Shown here piece by piece: positions 10,233 to 19,484 of a stretch of DNA of 64,000 nt. The notes beneath the pieces were generated by a model that did no database searches, was not told the DNA's origin, and was given only the letters and a program-made list of their open reading frames with translations. The stretch covers positions 186,001-250,000 of the forward strand of contig OZ037854.1 of assembly GCA_964035575.1 (NCBI GenBank). Reading direction: 5' to 3'. Both the position numbers and the translations under genes were made by a program. The stretch comes from Rhynchopus sp. YZ270_cl-10 (taxonomy: Eukaryota; Euglenozoa; Diplonemea; Diplonemida; Diplonemidae). Position 1 is the first letter of the stretch, and each line of letters opens with the position of its first letter.

Positions 10233-11729
10233 TCACGCAGACTTGGCCTTGGCGGTCATCCCGAACTTCTCCTTCACTTCTTTGATCTTCTCCTTCAATT
10301 TTTCGTCCTTTGTATTTGGCCTAATCACGCCATGCAGGTAAAGCGCGTGAGAGTAGCGATGGATCCTCACGTCGCTCATATCCACTTTGCGGAGCAGTGT
10401 CGAGTTTGAGTCGCGGTTCATCAACTCGCGTTTGATCATGCGTTCGTGCGGGTCATCAGTCCAGAAGCCTTCTACTCCTGTCGCAGCGATTGCTGTCAAC
10501 AGCTTCTTTGCTGCAGGTTGTTCGGCGCAAAGTTGTTCCACGGAATCCTTGAACTGCTTATCGATACCTGTGCAATACATGTGTCTCATAATTGACAAAC
10601 TACCCACCCCAACAACAACATACCTTCCTTGAGTTCCTCCAAAACCTTATCCTTTGTTTCAGGGGTGGCAGACGCAACTGCGATGAGATGTGTGGTTAAT
10701 AATCATGTTGTACAAAAAGGCAACAAAACGGTGCATACTCCTGGATATCGCAGACTTCTTAAGCTGCATCAAGCCCTTAGTGTGTCCTCCCAACCAGTTG
10801 TGATAGTGCTCGAGATACGGCGGAACAAGATTCTGGGGATCCTTCACCTTTAACACCTGCTTCCCAATCTCCTGGAATTCCGTCTCTGTCATTGCTTTCA
10901 CTGCAAAATCGTCGTAATCACCGCGGAGCTCTAGGACATGGTCCGAGATTCCTGTTTTGGAGAACTCGAGAATGGTCTTGCACTTGTTCGCCTGCGATGA
11001 AAGCTTGCTTGCCATTCCACCAACAGCCACGGCAATAGCTTGCATAGTCTCGTGCTCGAGCTTTGTATCCTTCGTGTCCAGAGTGATGTAGATGATCAGC
11101 GGGTGCTCCTTCGTCTTGTACCACATATTCCTGAGCCACTTCTTCTGGTTCTTGAGCCTGACACCATTGGCGTGTCCGATGAAGTCGTCAAAGTCAAGCT
11201 TACGGCGCGGGTGGTTCTTGCAGTCGGCGAACTTGCGCAACACGGTCTCTTCAAATACACCCGTTAGATCTTGTTTAGGTACGTCCACCAGGTTAACTGC
11301 ATTGATGTTCACGAAGATCACACCGTCCTCATACTCCTTTTTGAGCAGATTATGCATCATTGTGGTTTTGCCTGAGCCGCTCTCACCCGTCACCATGAAG
11401 AATCCATTACCGTGGTAGATGTTTTCGTGCAGGTCCGCCTTCAGTTTATCATCTTGCTCTCTCTCGATGTATGTCATGCCTTCCGGCAGTTCGGGGTCGT
11501 ACTTCGCTGTGACAACATCCCGAAGCATTTTGTCGAGATAGTGGGGAGTCTTGATGCATAAGTCGTACGCTAGCCACGACGCTCCTGCAAGGCCAACAAT
11601 GCTGACAACACCCTGAAACACAGTAACCACCTTCTCGCCGACTAGTTGCCATCCCTCCTTCTCTGGCCGTGCTGTGGTGCTGCACATGCGGAGAGCCAGA
11701 GCCTTCCACGTCTTGTTGTATTTTGCCAT
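10233..11729 (-). CDS. Membrane-anchored P-loop (AAA/STAND-type) ATPase, three exons
   Basis: Exons are 11729-10739, 10677-10624 and 10567-10233. The introns are 61 nt (GTATGC...CGCAG) and 56 nt (GTATGT...CACAG). The joined length of 1380 nt keeps frame throughout and gives 459 residues. The N terminus is basic, then has a hydrophobic segment (FQGVVSIVGLAGASWLAYDL), so the protein probably sits in a membrane, possibly mitochondrial. The Walker A motif is TGESGSGKTT. A later beta strand HPLIIYITLDT fits a Walker B or sensor strand. The C-terminal third is helical and charged and ends MTAKAKSA. The specific family is not recognised; it resembles archaeal-type or AAA_16-like ATPases. The ATG at 11729 is the first after an upstream stretch that looks like a 5' UTR. 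Confidence 0.85.
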
Positions 11730-11939
11730 GGTGTAAATTGCCTGTTGGTGTGTAGGTGAGTATTGGACAAGAGGGTGGATGATGGAGGGTGGACAATGAG
11801 TGAAAGTTAAGAAGAAAATAAAGGGGTGAGGAGGGGTACATCGGATTTGATACATTGCTATTCACACACACAAAGATAGACAGTACACCACTTCGCAAGA
11901 AGGATGTAGCAGGCGGAAGCCTGGTCTGACAGATAAAGA

Positions 11940-12149
11940 CTAACGTTTGACAACCACATTAGGGTTTCCAACACACTTGTTTCTACAACACATTACCGTG
12001 ATAATCTTACTCCCAACACTACCACTGGAACTGACATCTCGGGCTGAAACCCCTCGAGGAACCTTCGGTTCTGAGTCTCTTGTCTTGATTGGAGGTACAA
12101 TAGTGCTCATCGGGGTCGTTGTTCTGTCGGACATCGTTTCTCTTATCAT
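11940..12149 (-). CDS. Polinton small protein, unknown
   Basis: 69 residues, Ser/Thr/Pro-rich at first, then a short hydrophobic stretch with two Cys. Its ATG overlaps the stop region of the packaging ATPase by four bases, a typical compact viral arrangement, which supports a real gene. No homology recognised. Confidence 0.45.
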   Translation of the reverse strand: MIRETMSDRTTTPMSTIVPPIKTRDSEPKVPRGVSARDVSSSGSVGSKIITVMCCRNKCVGNPNVVVKR

Positions 12150-12886
12150 CCTGGAAACACAATCTCATCAAAGTTCCTTCGATACTTCAATTCAGGAACA
12201 ACAGGCTGGTTGTCGATCATGACAAAGTTGTACCGGGGCAGACCCTCAAACATACTGTTAAACTCATCAGGCTCAAGGTCGCTGCATGAAGTCGCTATCA
12301 TCCGCCTCTCCTTCTTGTTGATGTTGAACAGCAGGAAGCAGCTACAGTTCTGTCGTATCACCTTTGGGGTGTCAAAGAAGCTCTGGCTCAAGTACACTGG
12401 TGAGATGTTGCGATGACGTCCATGTACGTACAGGTCTATGAACTCTCTCTGGTTCTTCTCCATCACAATGTCGTCTAAGATCACAAGGTTCTTCTGGTTT
12501 GCGTCAAGGTCCTCCACATCGAACTCACCCACACTGTCGAAGAACTCTGCTGTTGGCTTCAAGGCTTCTAAGGTCTCGTCGATCTTCTCCTCACTCACCT
12601 TCTTCTTCTTCAACTCCCGTTCCAGCTCACTTCGTATCTTCTCGTCAATGTCTGCAAAGTGTTCCATCATAACCTGGTAGATCTTCTGGTGTAGTGTTGT
12701 GCTGATAACGAAAACCCTGTCAAACGGTAACTTCAACTCCTTGTTCATCAGCATATTCCCCATCACTGTGCTCTTCCCACACCCAGAAGATCCGACAGAC
12801 AACATCCTGAATGGCCACGACGGAAGAAGCTTTGAATGTTCATCATCCTCAGGTGACTCATTCCTCGTAACGTAATTGCGTATCAT
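12146..12886 (-). CDS. Polinton genome-packaging ATPase (FtsK/HerA, A32-like)
   Basis: 246 residues from the ATG at 12886. Walker A is VGSSGCGKST and Walker B is NLVILDDIV, followed by the family pattern GRHRNISPVYLSQSFFDTPK, which contains the sensor Gln-Ser typical of A32-like ATPases. A charged helical insert lies between the two motifs. Enzymes of this family pump DNA into capsids. It is divergent with the next gene, with only 16 bases between the start codons. Confidence 0.93.
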   Translation of the reverse strand: MIRNYVTRNESPEDDEHSKLLPSWPFRMLSVGSSGCGKSTVMGNMLMNKELKLPFDRVFVISTTLHQKIYQVMMEHFADIDEKIRSELERELKKKKVSEEKIDETLEALKPTAEFFDSVGEFDVEDLDANQKNLVILDDIVMEKNQREFIDLYVHGRHRNISPVYLSQSFFDTPKVIRQNCSCFLLFNINKKERRMIATSCSDLEPDEFNSMFEGLPRYNFVMIDNQPVVPELKYRRNFDEIVFPG

Positions 12887-12902
12887 TTTTTCAATAACAA
12901 AA

Positions 12903-13532
12903 ATGCAACTGAACAATACATCAAGTCTCGAGAAGCTTCTACGCGATATTGGTAGACTGAAGGACTCCATAGCACAACAACGATCTGATATTCTCAACGA
13001 ACAAGAACCCCTGAAGGAGATTGATGCCCCGATCAAGACTTCAGATGAGGGAGACCAAACTGACAACTTCTTATCAGCTATTCTCACATCCACAACACAA
13101 CCGAGTGCTTCAGACCAGACATCATTCCAAGAAGCTTTATCACATACGGACACGGGTAGTATGCAGACCCCGAATTTGACACCGAACCTGGGTCCGACTG
13201 CGAATTTGACACCGAACCTGACACCGTACCTAGGTCCGACTGCGTCGACACAATCCTGGCTCCACCCCTGGAATCCTCCGACACCATCGACAGGTAAAGG
13301 TAAAGGGAAAGGTAAGGGTAAAGGTAAAGGAGGTAAGACTGGGAGTGGTGTGTATCAAATGGACACCGAGGGTGCAATGAATAGACTGACGTTGTTGATA
13401 GGAGGAAAGAAGGCAGGTAATACAAGTCAAAAAATCAAACAAGAAGCAGCCACTATCCTTGACTGGCTTCTGAACAACAACAAGATAGACCTAGAGGAAC
13501 ACAAACTCCTCACACAAGAAATCAACTCATAA
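12903..13532 (+). CDS. Polinton protein with Gly-Lys linker and conserved C-terminal helix domain
   Basis: About 209 residues from the ATG at 12903. It has an N-terminal coiled region (LEKLLRDIGRLKDSIAQQRS), an Asn-Leu-Thr-Pro repeat segment, a GKGKGKGKGK linker, and a C-terminal block of about 55 residues (YQMDTEGAMNRLTLLIGGKK ... ILDWLLNNNK). The C-terminal block recurs in the next gene. Not recognised; possibly a virion core or cement protein, judging by position next to the penton gene. Confidence 0.75.
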   Translation: MQLNNTSSLEKLLRDIGRLKDSIAQQRSDILNEQEPLKEIDAPIKTSDEGDQTDNFLSAILTSTTQPSASDQTSFQEALSHTDTGSMQTPNLTPNLGPTANLTPNLTPYLGPTASTQSWLHPWNPPTPSTGKGKGKGKGKGKGGKTGSGVYQMDTEGAMNRLTLLIGGKKAGNTSQKIKQEAATILDWLLNNNKIDLEEHKLLTQEINS

Positions 13533-13545
13533 AAAAAAAAAAAAA

Positions 13546-13938
13546 ATGGAACAACTCTCACTCTTTGTCTCCTCTGAAGGAGAACCAATCTCCACTGACT
13601 TGATGATGGTTCCTTTCCCGTCAACTCCTGATATACTTACATCACTCCCGCAGTCATTCGCATCGTTGACTGGTAAAGGTGATAAGGGAAATGGTAAAAA
13701 TAAAGGGAACAAGAGTGGGAGTGGACTCAGCACCTCGACGGATAAAAGCACAGGACTCTACCAAATGGACACCGAGGGTGCGATGAATAGACTGACGTTG
13801 TTGATAGGTGGAAAGAAGGCAGGGAATACAAGTCAAGCAATCAAACAAGAAGCAGCCACTATCCTTGACTGGCTTCTCAACAACAATAAGATAAATGTAG
13901 AGGAACACAAACTCCTCACACAAGAAATCAAATCATAA
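13546..13938 (+). CDS. Polinton chimeric paralogue of its two neighbours
   Basis: 130 residues. The first 18 residues (MEQLSLFVSSEGEPISTD) are identical to the start of the penton gene at 13946, while the C-terminal 60 are nearly identical to the end of the gene at 12903. It reads as the product of a tandem duplication that spanned the junction of those two genes. The two neighbours keep their full lengths. Confidence 0.75.
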   Translation: MEQLSLFVSSEGEPISTDLMMVPFPSTPDILTSLPQSFASLTGKGDKGNGKNKGNKSGSGLSTSTDKSTGLYQMDTEGAMNRLTLLIGGKKAGNTSQAIKQEAATILDWLLNNNKINVEEHKLLTQEIKS

Positions 13939-13945
13939 AAAAAAA

Positions 13946-14686
13946 ATGGAACAACTCTCACTCTTTGTCTCCTCTGAAGGAGAGCCAATCTCCACTGACT
14001 TCACTGTAGCCTACAACCCTCCCATATACCTTGACGAAGGTGACAGCTACGAGATAAGTCTCATCAAGAGCAGCCAGTACTACTCGTGGACAAACATCAG
14101 CCAGCAGCAAGGCAACAACTTCTTTGAGTGGAGTCGTGACAACGGTTCTTCATGGGAGACAATAGTGTTCGGTGACGGGAACTACAGCATCTCTGAGATC
14201 AACGACCACATACCATCGGAAATCACACTAGAGCCCATCCTAGCCCTGCAGAAGATTAAGATCACCCTACCTGCTAACTATCAAGTGAACTTCAGAACAG
14301 GCTCCTTCTATGGAATCTTAGGCTTTGCTGAGAACACCATCATAAGTGCAGGTGTGAACATTGCGCCTCACGTCGCAGACATCACGAACGGAATCCAAGC
14401 AGTTGTTGTACACTGTGATCTTGTGAACCCAAAGTACTCTTACCACAACACAGGCACATCAGGCACCAAGTCGCAAATCTTGTATGTTGTCAGCCCACCA
14501 TCCCTCCCTCCTAGTAGTTTGTACAACGTGGTAGAACCTGGCAGCTCGTACTATGTCCCCACCAACAAGACCCAGATCAACAGCATAAGGTTCTGGCTCA
14601 CAGACCAGAATGGGAAGCGCATCAACAACCAAGGGGAGAACGTCAACTATCATGTTATCCTTCGCAAAGTAAAATCTTCGTACTAA
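13946..14686 (+). CDS. Polinton penton (minor capsid, single jelly-roll) protein
   Basis: 246 residues. Strand-rich sequence with the family landmarks: an N-terminal DEGDSYEISLIKSSQYYSW, a middle NFRTGSFYGILGF and a C-terminal SIRFWLTDQNGKRINNQGEN. These match the general pattern of Polinton and virophage penton proteins, which form the fivefold vertices. The assignment is by pattern and by synteny with capsid genes. Confidence 0.8.
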   Translation: MEQLSLFVSSEGEPISTDFTVAYNPPIYLDEGDSYEISLIKSSQYYSWTNISQQQGNNFFEWSRDNGSSWETIVFGDGNYSISEINDHIPSEITLEPILALQKIKITLPANYQVNFRTGSFYGILGFAENTIISAGVNIAPHVADITNGIQAVVVHCDLVNPKYSYHNTGTSGTKSQILYVVSPPSLPPSSLYNVVEPGSSYYVPTNKTQINSIRFWLTDQNGKRINNQGENVNYHVILRKVKSSY

Positions 14687-14690
14687 AAAA

Positions 14691-14900
14691 ATGTCATCCT
14701 GGTCAAATCTAGTGAGGGATAGTGAAAGGGTATCAGGGAGGAAGAGAACCTGGAGTGATTTGGTGGAGGGTAGTGGGGTAGATATGGAGAAGAAGCAAGA
14801 GAAGCAAGAAGAAAGAGACAACAAGAAGGTGCTTGATGTACTGGCTGACATCTCTAAGAGGCATAATGTTGTGCTTGGGAATGGGTTGGTTACAATATAA
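14691..14900 (+). CDS. Polinton small charged protein
   Basis: 69 residues, highly charged with a predicted helix (MEKKQEKQEERDNKKVLDVL). It begins four bases after the penton stop. Unrecognised. Spacing and composition support a real gene. Confidence 0.5.
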   Translation: MSSWSNLVRDSERVSGRKRTWSDLVEGSGVDMEKKQEKQEERDNKKVLDVLADISKRHNVVLGNGLVTI

Positions 14901-14908
14901 GTGTGTCT

Positions 14909-14931
14909 ATACATATCTCTGCGATATGTAT
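14909..14931. terminator. Palindromic element between convergent genes, copy 1
   Basis: ATACATATCT-CTGCGATATGTAT is an imperfect palindrome lying between the stop codons of two convergent Polinton genes. An exact reverse-complement copy sits at the only other convergent boundary (19453-19475). A role in transcript ending is inferred. Confidence 0.55.
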
Positions 14932-14951
14932 TATTTGAGTCTTCGGTGTTG

Positions 14952-15626
14952 TTAGCACCCTCGAGGGAGCTCTGCTCCTGAGTCTAGTGTATCTCCAATC
15001 TCCATTCCATTCCCTGTGATCTTGCCATACGCTGTCTCCCCTAGGATCTTGATGAGGAACATCGGGACACTCGCTATGTTCTGTACTCTGTCTAATGAGC
15101 TCTTGTTGTTAGGGTCTAGTGCATGGTAGAAGTTTGAACGGATGAGTTGTAGGTCTGCTTTGTGCTTCATCTTACGTACATCCTTCGCACTCTTCCCTGT
15201 CTTTGAGGCATGTTTGTACTGCAGGTCGTGTATCATCGCACTCTCGTCGAACCTTGATTTGCCTGGTGTTATGATGTCCTCCTTTGGTATCTGCTCTCCC
15301 TTCCAAGCACGTTCAGCATTCTTCTCAAGGTCTTTGATTCTCTCTTCCAGCTTTGTGTTTGGTCCCATGAAGTTAGCCTTCTCGACTTGTCCTGTTTTTT
15401 CGTTCATGACAGGGAAGTGGAACTCTGTGTCTGGGAACTTGTCGTTGAGTGCCTTCACAATGTCTCCTCCTTGTTTTTCAGGTCTAGATCCTTTGGCAAA
15501 CCTGAATTTCTTTGTACCGCAATCAGCACACTTGCTCTTCACACCTCGACGTCCGTTCTTTGTTGTTGTCTCCTCTCCATCGACATCTGCGGTCTTTGTC
15601 CTGCACTTTACACAATATGAGGTCAT
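14952..15626 (-). CDS. Polinton zinc-ribbon plus PLA2-like protein
   Basis: 224 residues. The N terminus has a zinc ribbon (YCVKCRTKT ... CADCGTKK). The second half holds FMGPNTKLEERI ... DESAMIHDLQY, the pattern of parvovirus-VP1-like phospholipase A2 modules found in Polintons and other capsid-bearing elements, with the His-Asp pair in MIHDLQY. Such modules are thought to help virions breach membranes. A hydrophobic helix lies near the C terminus. The gene overlaps the protease gene by a few bases. Confidence 0.8.
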   Translation of the reverse strand: MTSYCVKCRTKTADVDGEETTTKNGRRGVKSKCADCGTKKFRFAKGSRPEKQGGDIVKALNDKFPDTEFHFPVMNEKTGQVEKANFMGPNTKLEERIKDLEKNAERAWKGEQIPKEDIITPGKSRFDESAMIHDLQYKHASKTGKSAKDVRKMKHKADLQLIRSNFYHALDPNNKSSLDRVQNIASVPMFLIKILGETAYGKITGNGMEIGDTLDSGAELPRGC

Positions 15627-16009
15627 TTTGATACATCGTACACATCCTCAAGAAGTACGCGTTCGTTTTCTTTTGTGTCGCTGCCAAAGATCCCGTGTGT
15701 CATAGCGTAGAAGCCTTCATATTTGTCCTCATACTTATGCATGTACTTGAAGAACAAACATACAAAGTATCCACATAGTGTAGAAGAGACATCCTGTATT
15801 TGATTGGTGTTGTATGTGAGGGGTTTGTAGTGTGCAGTCAATTCTTGGGGAGGGGGTAAACCAAGGGGGTCAAAGTAGAAAGTCTGGGGTCCTTTAGACT
15901 CCTTGTCATGAAAGAAACCTACCCAATGTGTTCCTTTACCCTCTCTCTCATCTAAGTTCATCAAGTACAACCCATCCATGTTGTCTGTAATCTCGTCCCT
16001 CATCACCAT
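15623..16009 (-). CDS. Polinton adenain-like cysteine protease
   Basis: About 128 residues from the first ATG of the frame. The catalytic pattern is seen in order: His in GTHWVGFF, Asp in YFDPLG, and Gln-x-Cys in the region QDVSSTLCGYFVCLF. Family members of the Ulp1/adenain type mature capsid proteins. The gene sits between the PLA2-like gene and the pX/pVI-like gene, the usual setting. Confidence 0.85.
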   Translation of the reverse strand: MVMRDEITDNMDGLYLMNLDEREGKGTHWVGFFHDKESKGPQTFYFDPLGLPPPQELTAHYKPLTYNTNQIQDVSSTLCGYFVCLFFKYMHKYEDKYEGFYAMTHGIFGSDTKENERVLLEDVYDVSK

Positions 16010-16083
16010 ACCTTTCAGCTCAATACCCTGATCTCTACACCAGTCTATAATCTCATCATCTCGAAGAGGCTCAGCTACATCCC

Positions 16084-16485
16084 CTATTTTTTTAACCTTC
16101 TACCAGGTGCTACCAGACCACGCCCATTCACCTTCCTATCAATGAACTTCCCTGCTGTGCTACCAAGCTGTGTCCCAAGCGAGCCTGCTAGTGCACTTGC
16201 TCCTGCTGCCAACAACGGTACCAAGAACTGAAAGAACCCTCCCTCCTTCCTATCACCTCCAATGAACAGCAGTTGTGGTTGACTTAAAGTGATGCGCGTT
16301 GACCCCTTCTCCTTGACCTTCTCCTTCTGCTTTGAGGTTAGTGGCAATGGATACCGTTTGATACCACTTGCATGCAACGTGACTGACACTGTCTTGCTCT
16401 TCCCGCCTAAGGCATCTGCAATCCTCTGCATGTCGACAGGTGATACGTACACTGGCGTCTTCTGATATCTGCTTGTAGTGACCAT
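16084..16485 (-). CDS. Polinton pX/pVI-like minor virion protein
   Basis: 133 residues with a basic middle (KQKEKVKEKG) and a hydrophobic Gly/Ala-rich stretch (FFQFLVPLLAAGASALAGSL) before a basic tail (PGRRLKK). This composition is typical of Polinton proteins likened to adenovirus pX or pVI, which act inside the capsid and on membranes. Divergent with the integrase gene, 21 bases between starts. Confidence 0.65.
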   Translation of the reverse strand: MVTTSRYQKTPVYVSPVDMQRIADALGGKSKTVSVTLHASGIKRYPLPLTSKQKEKVKEKGSTRITLSQPQLLFIGGDRKEGGFFQFLVPLLAAGASALAGSLGTQLGSTAGKFIDRKVNGRGLVAPGRRLKK

Positions 16486-16506
16486 TTTTTTGTGTAGAAG
16501 AAATAA

Positions 16507-18033
16507 ATGAGCTCAAACGAAGTAAGAGTAAACTTGAACAAATTATGGCGAGACTCAGGTTACATCACTGATCCTGCGAGGTTGTTTGACTTTCAGTTTG
16601 CAGGCGCAGCCGAAGATGGTGGTGAGAAGTATACCCTTGACGAGATAGAGGACTACATACACAAGCAGAGGGCATATCAGCTGTTCAGGAAGAAACCAAG
16701 CAAGCTGTCGGGTCACATCACAGCCTTCGAGATCAACCACGTCATGCAGATGGACCTCCTCGACTTCCAGAAGCTCAAGACAAGGAACAAAGGCTACTCG
16801 TGGATACTGAACTTGATAGACGTCTTTAGTAGAAAGTTGTACACCAGACCCCTGAAGAACAAGACAATGGGTAGTGTCAAAGAAGCCTTGACAGCAATAC
16901 TACATCAGATACAGACAGATAAGAAGGACCTTCCTCAAACGATCATGAGTGACAACGGGTTAGAATTCAACAACCTGATGGTGAAGGAAGTCTTCAGCGC
17001 CCACAGCATAGAACACCAGATGAACGAGGTTGGAGACCATAACGCCCTTGGGATTGTCGACCGCATCTCTAGAACACTGCGAGAAATCCTGCAAAAGCAC
17101 TTCGAGATCAACAAGACAGCAAACTGGGTAGACAGCCTTCAGGAGCTAACGTACGCCTACAACAACAGATACCACAGCACCATCAAGAAGCCTCCGAACC
17201 TTGTCACCAACGACGATGTCAGCATACTCATCATGAACCTGGATAAAGCAAGTGTGTCGCAGTCTAGTGTAAAACCTGGTGATAGAGTGAGGGTGTTGTT
17301 GAGTAAGAATATACATGCAAAGGGGACAAAGCAAAAGTTTTCTAGGGAGATCTTTAGTGTGGTGAGTGTGGCTCAAGTGAATGCAAGACTGAGTAATGGG
17401 AGGAAGGTGAGGATTGAGAGGTTGTTGAAAGTGAAAGAGGAGGACCCAGTCCCTGAAGACCCAGGAGGGGTCAACGACCCTGAAGACTTTGGTGATGCTC
17501 CAAGATCTACTCCAGAACAAGACTTTGGTGATGCTCCGCAAAACACAGCTGTAGAAGAAGCAGAACACGAGTCACAAATGGACAGCTTCATGAATAAGAT
17601 TGGTGGTCCTAATTGGAAAGAAGAGGATCTGAACAGTAACCCCAGAGCAGAGGCAAGAGCTAAGAAGAGGGAGAGGGATGATGAACAGAAGACTCAGGAG
17701 AGGGATGATGAACAGAAGACTCAGGAGAGGGATGATGAACAGAAGACTCAGGAGAGGGATGATGAACAGAAGACTCAGGAGAGGGATGATGAACAGAAGA
17801 CTCAGGAGAGGGATGATGAACAGAAGACTCAGGAGCCGAGCTCCCTCGAGGTGTCAACACCACAGAAGACCAACAAAAGACTTAAGCTCCTCCCACCGAC
17901 AGATCCATCCTTTGAACGCATGAAGGGCATAGCACAACGAGCATTCCCCACACTCAAACCTGACATACTCAACGATGAAACACAGCTGAGACAATTTCTA
18001 TTTGCTCAAGATAGAATCCGCCTATCAAAATGA
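16507..18033 (+). CDS. Polinton retroviral-type integrase
   Basis: 508 residues. The DDE catalytic core is visible: QMDLLDF (first Asp), TIMSDNGLEFNN (second Asp) and a downstream helix with GIVDRISRTLREIL, followed by YNNRYHSTIKKPP. After the core comes an SH3-like segment (KPGDRVRVLL). The C-terminal third is acidic and contains six copies of ERDDEQKTQ. The gene ends by overlapping the capsid gene start (ATGA). The enzyme inserts element DNA into the host genome. Confidence 0.92.
   Translation: MSSNEVRVNLNKLWRDSGYITDPARLFDFQFAGAAEDGGEKYTLDEIEDYIHKQRAYQLFRKKPSKLSGHITAFEINHVMQMDLLDFQKLKTRNKGYSWILNLIDVFSRKLYTRPLKNKTMGSVKEALTAILHQIQTDKKDLPQTIMSDNGLEFNNLMVKEVFSAHSIEHQMNEVGDHNALGIVDRISRTLREILQKHFEINKTANWVDSLQELTYAYNNRYHSTIKKPPNLVTNDDVSILIMNLDKASVSQSSVKPGDRVRVLLSKNIHAKGTKQKFSREIFSVVSVAQVNARLSNGRKVRIERLLKVKEEDPVPEDPGGVNDPEDFGDAPRSTPEQDFGDAPQNTAVEEAEHESQMDSFMNKIGGPNWKEEDLNSNPRAEARAKKRERDDEQKTQERDDEQKTQERDDEQKTQERDDEQKTQERDDEQKTQERDDEQKTQEPSSLEVSTPQKTNKRLKLLPPTDPSFERMKGIAQRAFPTLKPDILNDETQLRQFLFAQDRIRLSK
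17671..17832 (+). repeat. 27-bp coding tandem repeat in the integrase tail
   Basis: Six near-identical copies of a 27-bp unit encoding ERDDEQKTQ. The length is a multiple of three, so copy number can change without shifting the frame. Confidence 0.95.
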
Positions 18034-19436
18034 GCTTCTACAATTTGAGTGAGAAAACCAAGAGACACTCCGATGTTAGTGGGTACGACTACATCACCAT
18101 CCAAGACACTGGGAAGTCAAGCAACCTGCAGAACCAGTTTGGAAGAGTCGAGCGGGACTTCACTTTCACCCTTCTTGACCAGAGCAGCCACATCATCCCC
18201 TCTGAAGGGTTCTTGGAGATGTCCTTCAAGATGGTAAAGGTAAACGCAGGTGGTAACGGGTATGAAGACCTTGCAGCACACAAGACCCTGGATGCTACAG
18301 AAGCATGGACCTTTGCTGACAATGATGATAACAAAGCTGCCTTCGCGTCAAATGTTCTCAACTTCTTCAGAAGGAAGTCACTCAAGATCGGTGGGGTCAA
18401 CATCGAGGACACTCCCAACTTTGCAGGACAGCAGATGAATGCAGAGTCGCTCATTCACTTCACCAATCAATACGATGACACTGTGGGGAGCAATCTACTT
18501 AGCCACTACATCACTTGGAAGGATGCTGTTAATGATGACTTTGTGGATGGGTTCAATGACACTGCAAACAGAGACTCAAGTACTTCACACCGCGCAAGAC
18601 GCACCACAGGGAACAGAGAGATACACTGCATGGTTCCTCTCAGTCTTATCTTCAACATATTCCAGCACCACAAGAAGATGTTCACTAACATACCTATGGA
18701 GTTCAACTTTGAGGTGAATGACGACAGTGCTCTAGTTCTTCGCTCTTCTGGGGTTAGTGACCGTGCCTTGAACTGGGTGGGTTATGGTATGAGGATCTGG
18801 ATGCCTCGTGTCACCTTGGCTCCTTCACCGCTCGCTGGAGTTCTCAGCTACATCAACAAGTCCGGTATGGTTCAAGCTGTCTTTGAGTCTTCACAAATTC
18901 AGAGAAAGGAGTTTGCAGCTGGCGACACATACATCTCCTGGCCTGTACCAATCAAGTCGCACACAAGGATCAAACGTGCAATCATCTTCTGCCAAACGAA
19001 AAACAGGGAAACAAGTCAAGAGCATGATATGTCGCGCTTTGACAGTGGTATGGTGAGGAAGATCTCTGTTGACCTGAACGGCATCAAGGTGCCAAGCAAG
19101 GATCTGGAAATTGAGGTGGGTAAGAACAAGTGGGAGTCTGCCTACAAGGAGTACATGAAGATGCATAGTGCCTACAAGGATCCTGAGGGAATGGGGTTCA
19201 CCACTCAAGGGCTGCTCTCCTACAACGACTGGAAGTACTACCCCATGTACTGCTTTGACCTTCAGAACACATTGAACCAAGACAGCGTCTCAAGCACCCA
19301 GGCAAACACCTTGACAGTGAACATCGAGAGAGAGGCCAGCTACGACATGTACCTGTATTGTTTGGTGTACTATGATAAGGTTGTTGACTTTAACCTGAAG
19401 ACAGGGATTGTGCAAGAGGTCAGTGCTGTGCTGTAA
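18030..19436 (+). CDS. Polinton major capsid protein (double jelly-roll)
   Basis: 468 residues. The start SFYNLSEKTKRHSD, strand-rich body and segments such as FTFTLLDQSSHIIPSEGFLE and NIPMEFNFEVNDD fit Polinton/virophage-type double-jelly-roll capsid proteins. So do the length and the position between integrase and polymerase. Trimers of this protein build the capsid facets. It overlaps the integrase stop by four bases. Confidence 0.85.
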   Translation: MSFYNLSEKTKRHSDVSGYDYITIQDTGKSSNLQNQFGRVERDFTFTLLDQSSHIIPSEGFLEMSFKMVKVNAGGNGYEDLAAHKTLDATEAWTFADNDDNKAAFASNVLNFFRRKSLKIGGVNIEDTPNFAGQQMNAESLIHFTNQYDDTVGSNLLSHYITWKDAVNDDFVDGFNDTANRDSSTSHRARRTTGNREIHCMVPLSLIFNIFQHHKKMFTNIPMEFNFEVNDDSALVLRSSGVSDRALNWVGYGMRIWMPRVTLAPSPLAGVLSYINKSGMVQAVFESSQIQRKEFAAGDTYISWPVPIKSHTRIKRAIIFCQTKNRETSQEHDMSRFDSGMVRKISVDLNGIKVPSKDLEIEVGKNKWESAYKEYMKMHSAYKDPEGMGFTTQGLLSYNDWKYYPMYCFDLQNTLNQDSVSSTQANTLTVNIEREASYDMYLYCLVYYDKVVDFNLKTGIVQEVSAVL

Positions 19437-19452
19437 GACTGCTATAAGAGAC

Positions 19453-19475
19453 ATACATATCGCAGAGATATGTAT
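19453..19475. terminator. Palindromic element between convergent genes, copy 2
   Basis: Exact reverse complement of 14909-14931. It lies between the stops of the capsid and polymerase genes. Confidence 0.55.
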
Positions 19476-19484
19476 ATTGAAGAC

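Noticed and set aside
11860-11940. Left terminal inverted repeat of the Polinton
   Set aside because: No matching sequence was found near 28 kb, so the element ends remain undefined.
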